A stretch of 64,000 nt of DNA from an uncultured Gammaproteobacteria bacterium (GCA_958295465.1 OY282353.1:3091001-3155000); one strand, 5' to 3'. Counted from the first letter of the stretch, positions 8,179-17,669 are shown. Notes: generated by a model from the sequence alone, not told the origin. A program made the numbers and translations.

Positions 8179-9224
8179 GCCGGCGTCTCCTCCCCGCCGC
8201 TACGTTCCGGTATACGGATGCCGATCACAGGCGCATACCCCTGGTGCACCGTCTCGCGAATACTGCACGACAGTGGCTGGTTCGCACCGCCGAGCCCCTG
8301 ACCCAAGAACAGGAGTGCGTCGTGGTGGTTCCGGGGCGTCAGGACGGCGCCCGTATCCGCGAGCAGTATCGGAGTCTTGAAGGGATGGCCGAGATGGACC
8401 GCCGCGTTGCCGTGCCGTCCGAAGCGCGTAAACGGGTGATACCAACACCGTTCAGGTTTCCACTCCAAGCCCTGCGGAGCGACGGGCGCCAGCGTCAGCC
8501 AGGAGGTCGCGCCGTCTTGTGAGAGCGGAAGATCGGCTCTGCCTTCGGACGCGCATTTCTCTACCGTGAAACGCCCGAGACCGACGGTGGCGTCGCGCCC
8601 GAAGCCGAACCCACCGATGTCGCTCATGGCCCGCAGCAATGCGTCTTCGTCGATGCGCTCGGCGTCGTAAACGACGTGGCAGTCGAGGCGAGTTCCCTCC
8701 CGATAATGGAATTGCGGCGTCCCGTAAGGTGCGAAGCCTTCGTCCGTCGTCGTTCCGACGCGGCGGTCGATCGAGTTTCGGAATCGTGTTTCACGTTCGA
8801 CCAGCGGGCGCCGTCCGGAGGCGGATGGAGCGACCGAAGCCGGGCCGCCGCATGCGTCGTGGGGGTTCTCCACCATGCAGCACAACCACTCACGTACCGG
8901 CCGGGCGAAATCTTCATGGCGGAGCCACGTCCGCTTCTTCATCGTCTTTCGTTTCGCCGGATTGACGTCGCCAAATATCGCCGGGGGAACCACAGGGCGC
9001 GGCCAACAGCCCTCGGGCAGGGCGTTGGAGACGACCGCGAACGGCCTTCCTTCCGTATAGCCTTCCAGCATCTCCCGGAGGCGGTGTTCCCCGAGACGGT
9101 CTCGCAACGCCCAGCAGAGCTGTCCGAAGAGCGTATCGCCCTTCAGCGGGGTGGCGAACGCGGAACACGGCTCGATAGAGAGCGGAAGGTGTTGCATGTG
9201 CATCGACACACCCGCTCCGGTCAC
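8175..9224 (-). CDS. csm4: Csm4 (Cas5-group RAMP)
   Basis: Csm4 caps the 5' tag end of the crRNA and contacts Cas10. The order in the operon, between csm3 and csm5, and the sequence support it: an early STPLKGDTLFG-like motif (ATPLKGDTLFGQLCWAL), the middle IGGFGFGRDATVGLGRF glycine-rich loop, and a second glycine-rich loop near the C-terminus. Start: GTG at 9224 overlapping the csm3 stop as GTGA; ATG codons at 9203 and 9197 are alternatives. The length of 349 residues is in the family range. It is transcribed with cas10-csm5. Confidence 0.9.
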   Translation of the reverse strand: MTGAGVSMHMQHLPLSIEPCSAFATPLKGDTLFGQLCWALRDRLGEHRLREMLEGYTEGRPFAVVSNALPEGCWPRPVVPPAIFGDVNPAKRKTMKKRTWLRHEDFARPVREWLCCMVENPHDACGGPASVAPSASGRRPLVERETRFRNSIDRRVGTTTDEGFAPYGTPQFHYREGTRLDCHVVYDAERIDEDALLRAMSDIGGFGFGRDATVGLGRFTVEKCASEGRADLPLSQDGATSWLTLAPVAPQGLEWKPERCWYHPFTRFGRHGNAAVHLGHPFKTPILLADTGAVLTPRNHHDALLFLGQGLGGANQPLSCSIRETVHQGYAPVIGIRIPERSGGEETPA

Positions 9225-9937
9225 GAATCGAACCGAACGGCCTGGTACTCCGGCTCGATGGATTCGCCGTCGCGGGTGAGATGGATAAATCGGACCTTGC
9301 CGTAACCCCGCGAGCCGGATGCGCCGAGGCCGGTGAGTTCGACGAGGCGCAGGCCGCGCAGGACCTCGGGGAACAGATCTTCGTCGTCGTGCACGCGCAT
9401 GGTCAGCTTGAAACCGAATCGGGCGCCAGCCAGGACGCGCTCGTTACTTCGAGGATTCCTGGCAGCACCGCCGATCCGGTCGATGGTGTTTTCCATCTTG
9501 ATCTCGGTGTATGAAATGCTGCGATCATCCATCTGCCTGGCCCAGCCTTTATCGAGGGGGCAATCCCAGAATGCGAGTCGGGTCGGACCGATGCGGCGGA
9601 CGAATGCATCATCGGGATCACCTTCCGGAGCACCGCCGAAGAGCTTGAGGATGTTCTCGGCGCTGGTACGTTTCCCCCCGTCTTCGATTTTGCCGGCGTC
9701 GCCGAAGCCGATCGGCCTGCCGTCCGTGTCTCCCACGGTGCCCGCCTGCCATTCCATCAGGCTTCTCATCTTGCCCTTGAGGCTGGACCCGGGGATGTAC
9801 GGCCGACGGCTCACCGGGTTCTTGACCACCGGATTGTCGGTACCGCCTATGTGCATCTCTTCGCTGCCGGCTCCGATATGCAGCCCAGTCACCAGCTCGA
9901 TGCAGCCTTCGATCAGGCAGATTTTCGTCAATTGCAT
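9221..9937 (-). CDS. csm3: Csm3 backbone RNase
   Basis: Csm3 forms the helical backbone and cuts target RNA every six bases. The start MQLTKICLIEG and GLHIGAGS followed by an Asp at position 34 (GGTDNPVVKNP) match the family; that Asp is the expected catalytic residue, so target RNA cleavage should be intact. LPGSSLKG-type (IPGSSLKGKMRSLME) and C-terminal GLGASGSRGYGKV glycine-rich loops are present. The ATG at 9937 gives 238 residues, a usual length, and lies 11 bases after csm2. An upstream in-frame extension belongs to the csm2 region and is discarded. Confidence 0.95.
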   Translation of the reverse strand: MQLTKICLIEGCIELVTGLHIGAGSEEMHIGGTDNPVVKNPVSRRPYIPGSSLKGKMRSLMEWQAGTVGDTDGRPIGFGDAGKIEDGGKRTSAENILKLFGGAPEGDPDDAFVRRIGPTRLAFWDCPLDKGWARQMDDRSISYTEIKMENTIDRIGGAARNPRSNERVLAGARFGFKLTMRVHDDEDLFPEVLRGLRLVELTGLGASGSRGYGKVRFIHLTRDGESIEPEYQAVRFDS

Positions 9938-9948
9938 GATTCTCAACC

Positions 9949-10479
9949 TCAGTCTCTCGGACCGTGTCGCTTGTAGAACCCCATGAACGCTTCGAAGAAG
10001 ATCTGGCTGTTGCGCAAGGCGTCCGGGTTGTCGTCTACCTGTTCGAGGCACCGCCGAAGCAGGGTAACGAAGGACGTTCCGACCAGACTTCGGCCCTGGA
10101 CCTTCCGGCCGTTCGCGTAGGCTGCCTTGGCGTTCATCATCCGGATGAGCGGGAGGTGATCGCGCAGCCGGTCCTTCGCACCCTCCGGACCGCCGTCGTT
10201 GACTTTTGCTTCCCAACGCAGCAATTCGTCGTAGAACCTTCGCAATTGGGAAGTCTTGGTTTCGTCCTTCGCAACGATCTTTGCTGCCTTTTCGGCAATC
10301 CTGTCGAACAGGTCCGAAGCGAGCGGCTGTCCTTCAGATCGAACGAGTACGACTTCGAGGCATAGCTTCCTCATCTCGGAGTCGTTGCGCTCGGTATCCG
10401 GACGCCGGTGTTCGGGCCTGGGACGGCGCCCTTGGCCGCCCTGCCGCTCTGATCCGTGTCTTGGTGGGTTCACCATCAT
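9949..10479 (-). CDS. csm2: Csm2 small subunit
   Basis: Csm2 is the small helical subunit that lines the target RNA. The C-terminal two thirds are helical, with FYDELLRWEAKV and LIRMMNAKAAYANGR, the latter the best conserved segment of the family. About 35 extra N-terminal residues, rich in Arg, Gly and Pro, precede the fold. The start ATG at 10479 has a near-perfect AGGAGG just upstream; the next in-frame ATG would be at 10374 (MRKLCLEVV). It begins five bases after cas10 and ends 11 bases before csm3. Confidence 0.85.
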   Translation of the reverse strand: MMVNPPRHGSERQGGQGRRPRPEHRRPDTERNDSEMRKLCLEVVLVRSEGQPLASDLFDRIAEKAAKIVAKDETKTSQLRRFYDELLRWEAKVNDGGPEGAKDRLRDHLPLIRMMNAKAAYANGRKVQGRSLVGTSFVTLLRRCLEQVDDNPDALRNSQIFFEAFMGFYKRHGPRD

Positions 10480-10484
10480 GCCTC

Positions 10485-13262
10485 CTATTTTCGATTTCGA
10501 TACAGGTGGCTGAACAATGCGATTCGGTAGTCGCCGCGGAAGCGCCCGATTCCGCCCTGTACGATCTCCGCGGCCAACCCTTCCAGCCGCCGTCGGCGTT
10601 CGTTTCGATCAATCCATCGAATACTCTCCAGCGTCCGCGACGTGCGGTAGTAGAACCGGGAGCGCCAGAGCGCATTCTCGGGGTGGGAACTCACCTTCTC
10701 GGCCATATCGACGAGGTCCAGAAGCCCGTAGACATAACTGTGACTCATGTGCGTGGCCAGTTCCTGCAAACGTTCGCGCGCCTCAAGCAACTCTCGATAA
10801 TCGGACCAGTCGATGGGTCGGTCGAAACAGGCCGCGGCGTTCTTGGCGCCGCCGGCCTTTCTCCGAAACGTCTTGGCTTTTTCGAGCGAGTGTTCCGCCA
10901 TCTCTCCAAGCTGACGCACCGGCAGCCCCGGTTTCGTCATTGCAAGACCGGCAGAGAAACCGATCCGGTCGTTTTCCGAGACATAGCGGTGGAAGTCGGT
11001 GCGCAGCCGCGTGGCGAGCTCCATCTGGTGCGTCCAGGGACCGATGAGGAAAAAGTCGTCGCCTCCCGCGAACACGGTGTAGGTGTTCTCGAACTTCGTG
11101 CGGCAGAGATACGGCAGGTGTATCGCGAAGAACGCGTTCATCTGCCGTGACATCGCGGCCATGCGGGACAGGCTGGGCGCCTCCAGCCCATGCTGGAAAA
11201 TGGCGCCCAGGTTGTCGACGTCGCCCTTCAGCGTCATGAGCGCGGATACGCCGATCCATCCTTCGGGCTCGTCTGCCTCGGTGACCGACCGACGACGCTC
11301 TCTCGCTTCGCAGGCCAGCGCGTTGAACGTTTTGAGATTCCCGATTTCCGGGTGTTCCGACTCGTCGAGTCCAGCTCTCTGGTAACGCGATCCGTCTTCC
11401 ATGTCCTTCTCGCTGAAGCGAGGCACCCAGGCATTGACTTCGCGTCTCGCATAGCCGTGGAACAACGGTGCTTCGCGGTCCTCTGGCAGCGAGAAATCCC
11501 ATACCCGGAGGAGATTGCCGGACGCCGCGTCATTGCCGAATCTGCCCGAAGCCTCCTCGTCGCCGGTAAATCCGATATGGAATCCGAAGACATCGGTGTC
11601 CAGTGGATCGACGTTGCCGCCCTTCAAGGGGTGGCGGGTCACGAGCAGGCGGTTGCGATGTTCCTTTGCCAACAGATCACCGATCGTGATCTGGTCGTGC
11701 GCCAGACGGCTCACCTTGTCGCCGTCCAGCGCCCCGCCATCTGCCGGCGAGCGTCCGTCCACTGCACAGAGACCGTGCTCACCAATGCGTTCGAGGTAGC
11801 CGTCGAACGCCATGGCGGGAGCGGATTCGCCGCACAGGCCGAACCTTCGGAGCTTGGTATCTTCCAGCGCACGAAACAGACGTTCGACAAGGTGCCGGTA
11901 AGGGCTGCCCTGCCGGCTGCCCTCCTGCAAGTCGTTGCAGGCGGCCGGCGTCCATGCGATGCCGATCCCGGATTGCCCGAAGGTATGGCGCAGGAACCAT
12001 TCGTCCAGATCCTTTCGCACCTCGCCTAGCTTCTCGATCGTCTTCCCGGTGTTGGGCGCGATGATCTGGAACTTGCCCGCGGCGTTGACGATCTGGCTCG
12101 TGGGAGGCAGGGAGAGCGCGTCGAGCACCCGCAGGGCAGCGCATTCCGTGAGCAGGGCGACGAAGAAGGAACGTCCGCGGAGCAGCTTCGCCGCGCGCCT
12201 GGTGGTCGCGCCCCCCGATGCGAAGATGAAATCCTGGATCCCGAAGAGGTCGCCCTGGATGAACAACAGCTTGGGTTCGTCCCAGTCCCCGCGCCTGGAC
12301 AGCCGCTCCCGAACCTCGTCCCGGTCATCGCCGCGTTCATGGTGGTAGCGCCAGATGGCGGCGGTGAGTGCCGATACGACGCGGGAATGGTCGTACAGCG
12401 ACACGTCGGGGATCGTGCGGAACGCGGTGGCGGCCGGAATGGCGTGCGCATACGTCAACCATAGCGTGTCGAAATGATCGAGCCACAGCGCCAAGCTTTG
12501 CCGATGTGAGGATGGGACCTCGTCCAGCCCTTTCCGGAATGCCGTCCAGAGAGCGTGATATTCGGCGCGTGCCGCGCTCCGATCCTTCGATTCGCAATCT
12601 TCGGTCCGCACGGGGAAGATGCTCTCCGGCGAGAGAGGCCGGAGAGGATACCGGTACGTCCAGGCAGGCTCCGTTCTTCCGCTTCCCTGCTCGGTTCCGA
12701 TGTCGATCTGCTCGAACAGGGTGACTTGGCGTGCGGTGTAATGATCCTTGCGGAAGGTCGGGTCGCCATCCCGAGCCTGGTTGTAGAGGTCGAACGTCTC
12801 ACGGTCCAGCCCGGATGCGGCGCGGTCGGCGGTCGCCACGATCCATTGCAGGAAGGTGTCCGGTTTGTGGTGCTTCGCGGCCGCATTGATGAGCGAATCG
12901 TCGGCGCCGCCGGTGTGCGCTTCACCCCACTCCTGGAAAGGGCTCGCGTCCCGGCCCTTGATCGGTGGAAGACAGGATTCGATTGCGTCGAGAGCGAGGG
13001 CGGTGTACGCGGCGTGCACGTGCGAGAACCAGCCCGGACTGTTCGGATGCGGTTTGGGATTGGGGCAGTAGGTCTGCTTGTTGATTTCCAGAAGCTCTCG
13101 ATCCTGCACGGGCATGTCGGCGCGCTCCGCCAGCTTGCCGAGATCGTGCAGCAGGCCGGCCAGCGCCACCCGGCAGGTGGCGTCGAGCAGCGTCCGTCCA
13201 CGCTCGTTGTTCAGAGGCTCCGTCATGATCTTCGTTCGAGCTCCGGTGTCTTCGCCTTGCAT
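10485..13262 (-). CDS. cas10: Cas10/Csm1 with HD nuclease and active cyclase motif
   Basis: Cas10 is the large subunit of the type III-A effector. An N-terminal HD domain (LLHDLGKLA, H39-D40) is the single-strand DNase. The palm domain carries GGDD at 733-736 (VFAGGDDFFLIG), needed to make cyclic oligoadenylate from ATP. A first palm-like domain with FIQGDLFGIQDFIF lies in the middle. Both active motifs are intact, which fits the CARF genes around it. Length is 925 residues, at the large end of the usual range. The ATG at 13262 is used; MTEPLNN at 13226 is an alternative. It starts 12 bases after the NE0113-family gene and leads csm2-csm5. Confidence 0.95.
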   Translation of the reverse strand: MQGEDTGARTKIMTEPLNNERGRTLLDATCRVALAGLLHDLGKLAERADMPVQDRELLEINKQTYCPNPKPHPNSPGWFSHVHAAYTALALDAIESCLPPIKGRDASPFQEWGEAHTGGADDSLINAAAKHHKPDTFLQWIVATADRAASGLDRETFDLYNQARDGDPTFRKDHYTARQVTLFEQIDIGTEQGSGRTEPAWTYRYPLRPLSPESIFPVRTEDCESKDRSAARAEYHALWTAFRKGLDEVPSSHRQSLALWLDHFDTLWLTYAHAIPAATAFRTIPDVSLYDHSRVVSALTAAIWRYHHERGDDRDEVRERLSRRGDWDEPKLLFIQGDLFGIQDFIFASGGATTRRAAKLLRGRSFFVALLTECAALRVLDALSLPPTSQIVNAAGKFQIIAPNTGKTIEKLGEVRKDLDEWFLRHTFGQSGIGIAWTPAACNDLQEGSRQGSPYRHLVERLFRALEDTKLRRFGLCGESAPAMAFDGYLERIGEHGLCAVDGRSPADGGALDGDKVSRLAHDQITIGDLLAKEHRNRLLVTRHPLKGGNVDPLDTDVFGFHIGFTGDEEASGRFGNDAASGNLLRVWDFSLPEDREAPLFHGYARREVNAWVPRFSEKDMEDGSRYQRAGLDESEHPEIGNLKTFNALACEARERRRSVTEADEPEGWIGVSALMTLKGDVDNLGAIFQHGLEAPSLSRMAAMSRQMNAFFAIHLPYLCRTKFENTYTVFAGGDDFFLIGPWTHQMELATRLRTDFHRYVSENDRIGFSAGLAMTKPGLPVRQLGEMAEHSLEKAKTFRRKAGGAKNAAACFDRPIDWSDYRELLEARERLQELATHMSHSYVYGLLDLVDMAEKVSSHPENALWRSRFYYRTSRTLESIRWIDRNERRRRLEGLAAEIVQGGIGRFRGDYRIALFSHLYRNRK

Positions 13263-13274
13263 TCGAGACGGAGG

Positions 13275-14474
13275 TTACCGCGCCGCTTCGTCGAATGCCC
13301 GTGACCGCAAGGTTGCCGTCTTCCGGTCCGGACCGCCCCCACGTTCCAGCATCTCGAAGCGGATGGCGCCCGGGGCGATGTCCAGGCAGTAGAGCCATCG
13401 CGAGTGCGACTGCTGGCGGGAAACCAGATAGGGCGCGGCCTGCCGTCTTCCCAACTCCCTCGTCAGAGTCCGGTGCAACTTGGATTTGGTCTGTGAGAAG
13501 AATTCGTGCGTCATGCCTTCCCGCAAGCGATTCGCGGTACGTTCGTCGTCTCCCATCTCGCCGATGATCATCCGGTACTCGGTCAGAAACGTCTCTGCAT
13601 GACCGGACTCCGGGATATCCGGGACTGGGCATTCCACGCCCTCCCGGCCCTCTTTCCGTCGCCGGGCGAGCCAGGCGAGGAACGCGAGCTGTACCGGGCT
13701 CAGGGTGATGAGCTTGCCTCCGGCGCGCAGGCGTCTTGCCGGGAGATCGATGACGAGCTCGGCCGGCCCGATGGCCCGCTGGGCGGCGGTGACCGCCTCG
13801 CTGAATCGGACTTTTCCCTCCAGAAGATCGTCGGGGAGCTCGTCCCGGAGCCGCACAAAGGGGATGGCGGCCAGCGTAACCTCCGCAGCGCGGGTGTCGT
13901 AGGGGCGGTTGTGCGGCGGCGGGGTGTAGATCACCTGACTCCGGATGGTCGGATAGAAGAATTGCGGATGCGACTCGTACGGCGCACTCACCAGCACGTG
14001 CGAGAGCCGGTCCTGCGCGCGCCCGTACAGGGACAGGGCGTAGCCGAGGTAGAACCCCATGGTCTTGCGCCCCCCGGCGATCGAGACGTGCAGCGCGCTG
14101 CCGTCATCCTGGGTCAGCTCGCGCACTACGTCGGTGATGGTGTCGGCGGCGTGCTCGTTGTCTTCGGGGCTGCGGATGTCGCCGAGCGGCCGACCGCCGG
14201 CATCCTTCAGTACGTGGATGCGCTCCGGCCCGAACGCGATGGGCGGCAGGTCGTAATCGGTGCGCAGCCGGTGGAACCAGCCGCTCTCCGGATGCAAGAG
14301 CGACAGCTTTGCACGTTCGGCGCCTTCTTCGGTGGTGATGAGTCGGACCTCGGTGGGGACGAACGGTGGCTCCTGCCTGACCGCGAGCGCGTACAGGGTC
14401 TCCGTGACGATCTGCGGGGACAGCCCCGTGACGGCGACCAGGAGGCGTCGGGAATGGTCTTGCGGCTGTTTCAT
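13275..14474 (-). CDS. NE0113-family (TIGR02584) CRISPR CARF protein
   Basis: The N-terminus LLVAVTGLSPQIVTETLYAL (residues 11-30) and SIAGGRKTM (131-139) are the hallmark CARF motifs of the NE0113 family, which has been annotated as a Csm6-like ring nuclease. Members are thought to bind or degrade cyclic oligoadenylate. The C-terminal half begins with LITLSPVQLAFLAWLARRR, which looks like a winged-helix element, and holds no obvious HEPN R-x4-6-H motif, so it may be a ring nuclease or regulator rather than an RNase. ATG at 14474 is chosen; the in-frame stretch upstream is low-complexity and unsupported. It is the first gene coupled to cas10. Confidence 0.85.
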   Translation of the reverse strand: MKQPQDHSRRLLVAVTGLSPQIVTETLYALAVRQEPPFVPTEVRLITTEEGAERAKLSLLHPESGWFHRLRTDYDLPPIAFGPERIHVLKDAGGRPLGDIRSPEDNEHAADTITDVVRELTQDDGSALHVSIAGGRKTMGFYLGYALSLYGRAQDRLSHVLVSAPYESHPQFFYPTIRSQVIYTPPPHNRPYDTRAAEVTLAAIPFVRLRDELPDDLLEGKVRFSEAVTAAQRAIGPAELVIDLPARRLRAGGKLITLSPVQLAFLAWLARRRKEGREGVECPVPDIPESGHAETFLTEYRMIIGEMGDDERTANRLREGMTHEFFSQTKSKLHRTLTRELGRRQAAPYLVSRQQSHSRWLYCLDIAPGAIRFEMLERGGGPDRKTATLRSRAFDEAAR

Positions 14475-14715
14475 GAAAGTGTCGATGTCCGCATTCCGGG
14501 TGCCGGGCGCCGGATTCCGGTGCGCGGAACGCCGGCGGCACGTCGTGTTCCACGAGGTGGGCGGGTACGTCCGCCCGTGTCTTCGCCTCTCGATGCGGGA
14601 GCCAACGTAGCTCATCTCCATTGGTCGAGCCGGTCCGGCAAGGTTGCCGTTCCTGTCCTGCCAAGCTGTACGAACGGGCTCGATGCGTACATCCGCCCAT
14701 CCATGACGCCCGGAT

Positions 14716-15996
14716 TCAGAGCCGGCTCGGGGCCGGCCACGTCCTGCCGTTCGGCCCGGAGCCGGCGCCCTCGCTGCCCACCGGCTCGAGTACGTACCGG
14801 CCGAGCCCCATCGAGCAGCCCTTTCCCGCATGGGTCCATTGACCGAGCCACAGGAGCGGCCAGAACCGGTCGAGATCCGTACCCGCCAGCTCGAAGCTGC
14901 CGACCAGTCCGCCCATCTGGAGTTTCTCGTTCTGGCGTGACGAATAGCGGGTCCATTCCCGCCAGTGGAGCGCGCGTCCGGCGATAGGGGTCGATTCGGC
15001 GTGCCGAAGCAGGCCGGCGAAGTCCGTTTCCAGCGGTGTTTCGCCGAAGAAGTACGTCAGGAGCGAGATGCGACGCAGCAGGCCGCCCATCAACGCACGG
15101 AAATCGAAATCCGGCACTCCGACGAAATGCTCGCGCCGTTTGACCCGCAACGGTGTCAGCAGCCGCACCCGCACGGTCCGGGGCGGGGCGGGCGGCGGGG
15201 CCGGAGGCCGCGCCGGAACGGGGGACAGGCCGCCGCCCGGCTCGAAGATGGGCGTCCAGCCGTCCCGTTCGCCTGCATCGTCTGCGTCCCCCGCACCTCC
15301 TGTGTTTCCCGCTTCGCCTGTCCTCTCGGCTTCGTCCATCCTCCTCGCATGGAGCAAAGCTGTTCCCCGCCCGTCCGCGGCGCCGGCCGGGGGGCGACCG
15401 CGCCGGCGGTCGCCCCTCGCATCGGACATATCTCCGGCTTCATCCCCCGCGCCGCCCGCGCCGAGCCCCCGCGAGCCAGCCTGGACGTCCAGCATGTCGA
15501 GCGCCACGCGCCTGCCGGTCAGGCCCTGCCGGCCCGCCTGTTCGAGGGCGTGCACGACGTAGGGCAGATGATCGTTGGCCGATCCGAACAGCGTCACGCC
15601 AAGGTTCAGCGTGCCGTCGCCGGGGCACGTATCGAAGCGCGGGTCGGCCGGCTCCAGCACACAGGGGCCGGGGGTATGCGGATAACGGGTGAGCTTCTTC
15701 GCGCCGGGCGGCGTCCTGCTCTCGAAGAGGAACGGATACGGGCACGAGCGCAGCAGCACGCAGGGGTCGCAGGCGGGGAGGCGGGTCACGCAGACCGCCT
15801 TTCGCAGCGCGTGGCCGAACGCGCCGCGCCACGCAGACCCGAGGTAGCCGGCTTGAGGGGAGGCGAGCGAACAGGCGCCTTGCGGGACGCGCTCGCGGAA
15901 GCGCACGCGATAGCGCGCGAGCGGCAGCATGGGCCGCGGGACGTCCGCGGCGTCGAATGGTGTGTTCACGGCGTGGCCGCCTGGAGTTGATCCCAT
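14716..15996 (-). CDS. cas6: Cas6 pre-crRNA endoribonuclease with a long low-complexity insertion
   Basis: Cas6 cuts the array transcript within the repeats. The N-terminal PLARYRVRF, the GSAWRGAFGHALRKAVC segment, the cysteine-rich CDPCVLLRSCPYPFLFE and the C-terminal GKGCSMGLGRYVLEP glycine-rich loop match the type III Cas6 family (PF10040). Between about residues 174 and 272 lies an insertion of Gly, Ala, Asp and Pro with no structure, part of which is encoded by a palindrome at 15391-15416. The ATG at 15996 is the best of several possible starts; ATG at 15930 would still keep the whole domain. It heads the Csm locus, 241 bases before the NE0113-family gene. Confidence 0.88.
   Translation of the reverse strand: MGSTPGGHAVNTPFDAADVPRPMLPLARYRVRFRERVPQGACSLASPQAGYLGSAWRGAFGHALRKAVCVTRLPACDPCVLLRSCPYPFLFESRTPPGAKKLTRYPHTPGPCVLEPADPRFDTCPGDGTLNLGVTLFGSANDHLPYVVHALEQAGRQGLTGRRVALDMLDVQAGSRGLGAGGAGDEAGDMSDARGDRRRGRPPAGAADGRGTALLHARRMDEAERTGEAGNTGGAGDADDAGERDGWTPIFEPGGGLSPVPARPPAPPPAPPRTVRVRLLTPLRVKRREHFVGVPDFDFRALMGGLLRRISLLTYFFGETPLETDFAGLLRHAESTPIAGRALHWREWTRYSSRQNEKLQMGGLVGSFELAGTDLDRFWPLLWLGQWTHAGKGCSMGLGRYVLEPVGSEGAGSGPNGRTWPAPSRL
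15391..15416. repeat. REP-like palindrome inside cas6
   Basis: An 11-base perfect stem around a four-base loop (core GCGACCGC/GCGGTCGC). The same core palindrome occurs at 16099-16118 and in pepN. Here it is translated as part of the Cas6 insertion. Confidence 0.8.
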
Positions 15997-16318
15997 ATCC
16001 GTGGAGCCTTCGATAAAACGACGAAGGGGCGTTAAAGACGACGTGCGGCGCTTGCGGTTCATCCACCGCGCCGCGATTCAGCGTAGCGGAATCGCCAAGC
16101 GACCGCACCAGCGGTCGCCACTCGCATTGCCGCATCCACTGGCCGTCTTGAAACGTCCATTGAATCGCCACGACCAGACGCTCAGGCGGCAAAAAAGACC
16201 ACGAAATCCCGATGACACGACCACGTTCGGGACGTTGGCGGGAATTGCCGATGAACCGGTAGAAGGCTCCCCCTCCGGGCACGATGCGGCGTATCGTGCG
16301 GTTTTCGAGGAGCGCACG
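15997..16318. other. Divergent cas6/dadA-like spacer with merR remnant and REP-like unit
   Basis: This gap of 322 bases separates two outward-facing genes and should hold both promoters, though none is clear. At 16041-16075 a 35-base piece is nearly identical to part of the MerR-type remnant at 17790-17830 (encoding DDVRRLRFIHRA). Directly after it, 16075-16118, stand two adjacent palindromes: an imperfect ten-base stem (GCGATTC type) and a perfect eight-base stem, GCGACCGC/GCGGTCGC, at 16099-16118. The same pair, in the other orientation, lies in pepN at 55660-55705. Confidence 0.7.
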
Positions 16319-17584
16319 ATGTCGAGCAAAACGAGCGGTCCACCCCACGTCGTGATCATCGGCGCGGGGGTCGTCGGGGCGTGCTGCGCAACGTACCTCC
16401 AGGAGCAGGGTGCGCGGGTCACGCTGATCGATCGGCAGCGGCCGGGAGACGACGGGGCGTCGTCGTTCGGCAATGCGGGGGTGCTGGCCCCGGCCTCGTT
16501 CGTGCCCACGCCGGCGCCGGGGATGCTGGCGAAGGTCCCGGGCTGGCTGCTGAAGGAGGACGGCCCGCTCAGCATCCGCTGGTCGTACCTGCCGAGGCTC
16601 CTGCCCTGGCTCGTGCGCTTCGTCAGGGCGGGCGGCGATGCCGTCCACCAGGAGAAGGCGGCGGACGCACTCGCCGCGCTGCACGCTTCCACGCTCGATC
16701 TCCATTCCCGGCTTGCAATGGAGGCCGGCGTGCCGGGGCTGGTGGCGCCGATCGAGTACCTGCACGTCTACGGCTCCGAGAAGGCTTATGCCGAGGCCGG
16801 GCGCATCCAGACCATGTACCGCGAGCGCGGTGTGGACTTCGAGGTGCTCGGCCGCGGGGAGCTGCACGAGGCGGAGCCCGACCTCGCATCGCACTACGTC
16901 AAGGGCGTGCGCATCAAGGGGCAGGGGCGCACCCTGAACCCCGGCCGGCTCATCCGGGCCTACGTCGATCGAATCGTTGCGGACGGTGGTGAGCTCCGGC
17001 TCACCGAAGTCACCGGCATCGAGGCGAGCGCGGGCCGGGTGAAGGCGGTGCGCACCGGCGACGGAACGATCGAGGGCGACGCCTTCGTGCTCTCGGCCGG
17101 CGCGTTCTCCCGCGGGCTCGCCGATCGGCTCGGGCTCGACCTGCCGCTCGACACCGAGCGCGGCTACCACGTCACCTTTCCGGACCCCGGCGTCACCGTG
17201 TCCCATGTGGTGATGGAGGCGGAGGGCAAGTTCGTCGCGAACCCGATGGAGATGGGTCTGCGCTTCGCGGGCACGGTGGAGCTGGCGGGCGTGGACGCAC
17301 CTCCGAACCCCCGCCGCGCGGAGGCCATCGAGCGGCTGGCGAAGCGCATGTACCCGAAACTGCGGCTCGAAGGCGCGACGCGGTGGATGGGCCGGCGCCC
17401 GAGCATGCCGGACGGGCTTCCGGTGGTCGGTCCGTCCCCGCGGCACGAGAACCTGTGGCTCGCGTTCGGCCACGGACACACCGGGATGATCGCGGGACCG
17501 ACGACCGGGCGGATCGTCGCCGGCATGATCACCGGACCGATGCCGAACCTCGACGTGGCGCCGTTCCGGGCGGATCGGTTCTGA
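16319..17584 (+). CDS. FAD-dependent amine/D-amino-acid oxidoreductase (DadA-like)
   Basis: The N-terminal VVIIGAGVVGACCATYLQEQG is a Rossmann FAD-binding fold of the DAO family. Features of the DadA group include SFGNAGVLAP near the start and the C-terminal FAD contact NLWLAFGHGHTGM. These enzymes oxidise D-amino acids or N-methylated amino acids in the membrane-linked respiratory chain. ATG at 16319 has GAGGAG eight bases before it, so longer in-frame starts are rejected. Length 421. The exact substrate is not readable. It diverges from cas6 and is unrelated to the CRISPR locus by function. Confidence 0.88.
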   Translation: MSSKTSGPPHVVIIGAGVVGACCATYLQEQGARVTLIDRQRPGDDGASSFGNAGVLAPASFVPTPAPGMLAKVPGWLLKEDGPLSIRWSYLPRLLPWLVRFVRAGGDAVHQEKAADALAALHASTLDLHSRLAMEAGVPGLVAPIEYLHVYGSEKAYAEAGRIQTMYRERGVDFEVLGRGELHEAEPDLASHYVKGVRIKGQGRTLNPGRLIRAYVDRIVADGGELRLTEVTGIEASAGRVKAVRTGDGTIEGDAFVLSAGAFSRGLADRLGLDLPLDTERGYHVTFPDPGVTVSHVVMEAEGKFVANPMEMGLRFAGTVELAGVDAPPNPRRAEAIERLAKRMYPKLRLEGATRWMGRRPSMPDGLPVVGPSPRHENLWLAFGHGHTGMIAGPTTGRIVAGMITGPMPNLDVAPFRADRF

Positions 17585-17669
17585 CGCAGAGGCCCTCGAC
17601 ACCATGGAATCTCCCATCGCAACTTCGACGTTCATCGCCACGAGGGACGGAGACGTTGAAAAGCGATCC

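Noticed and set aside
13506-14987. 493-residue plus-strand frame
   Set aside because: Lies opposite the NE0113-type and cas6 genes; shadow of high GC.
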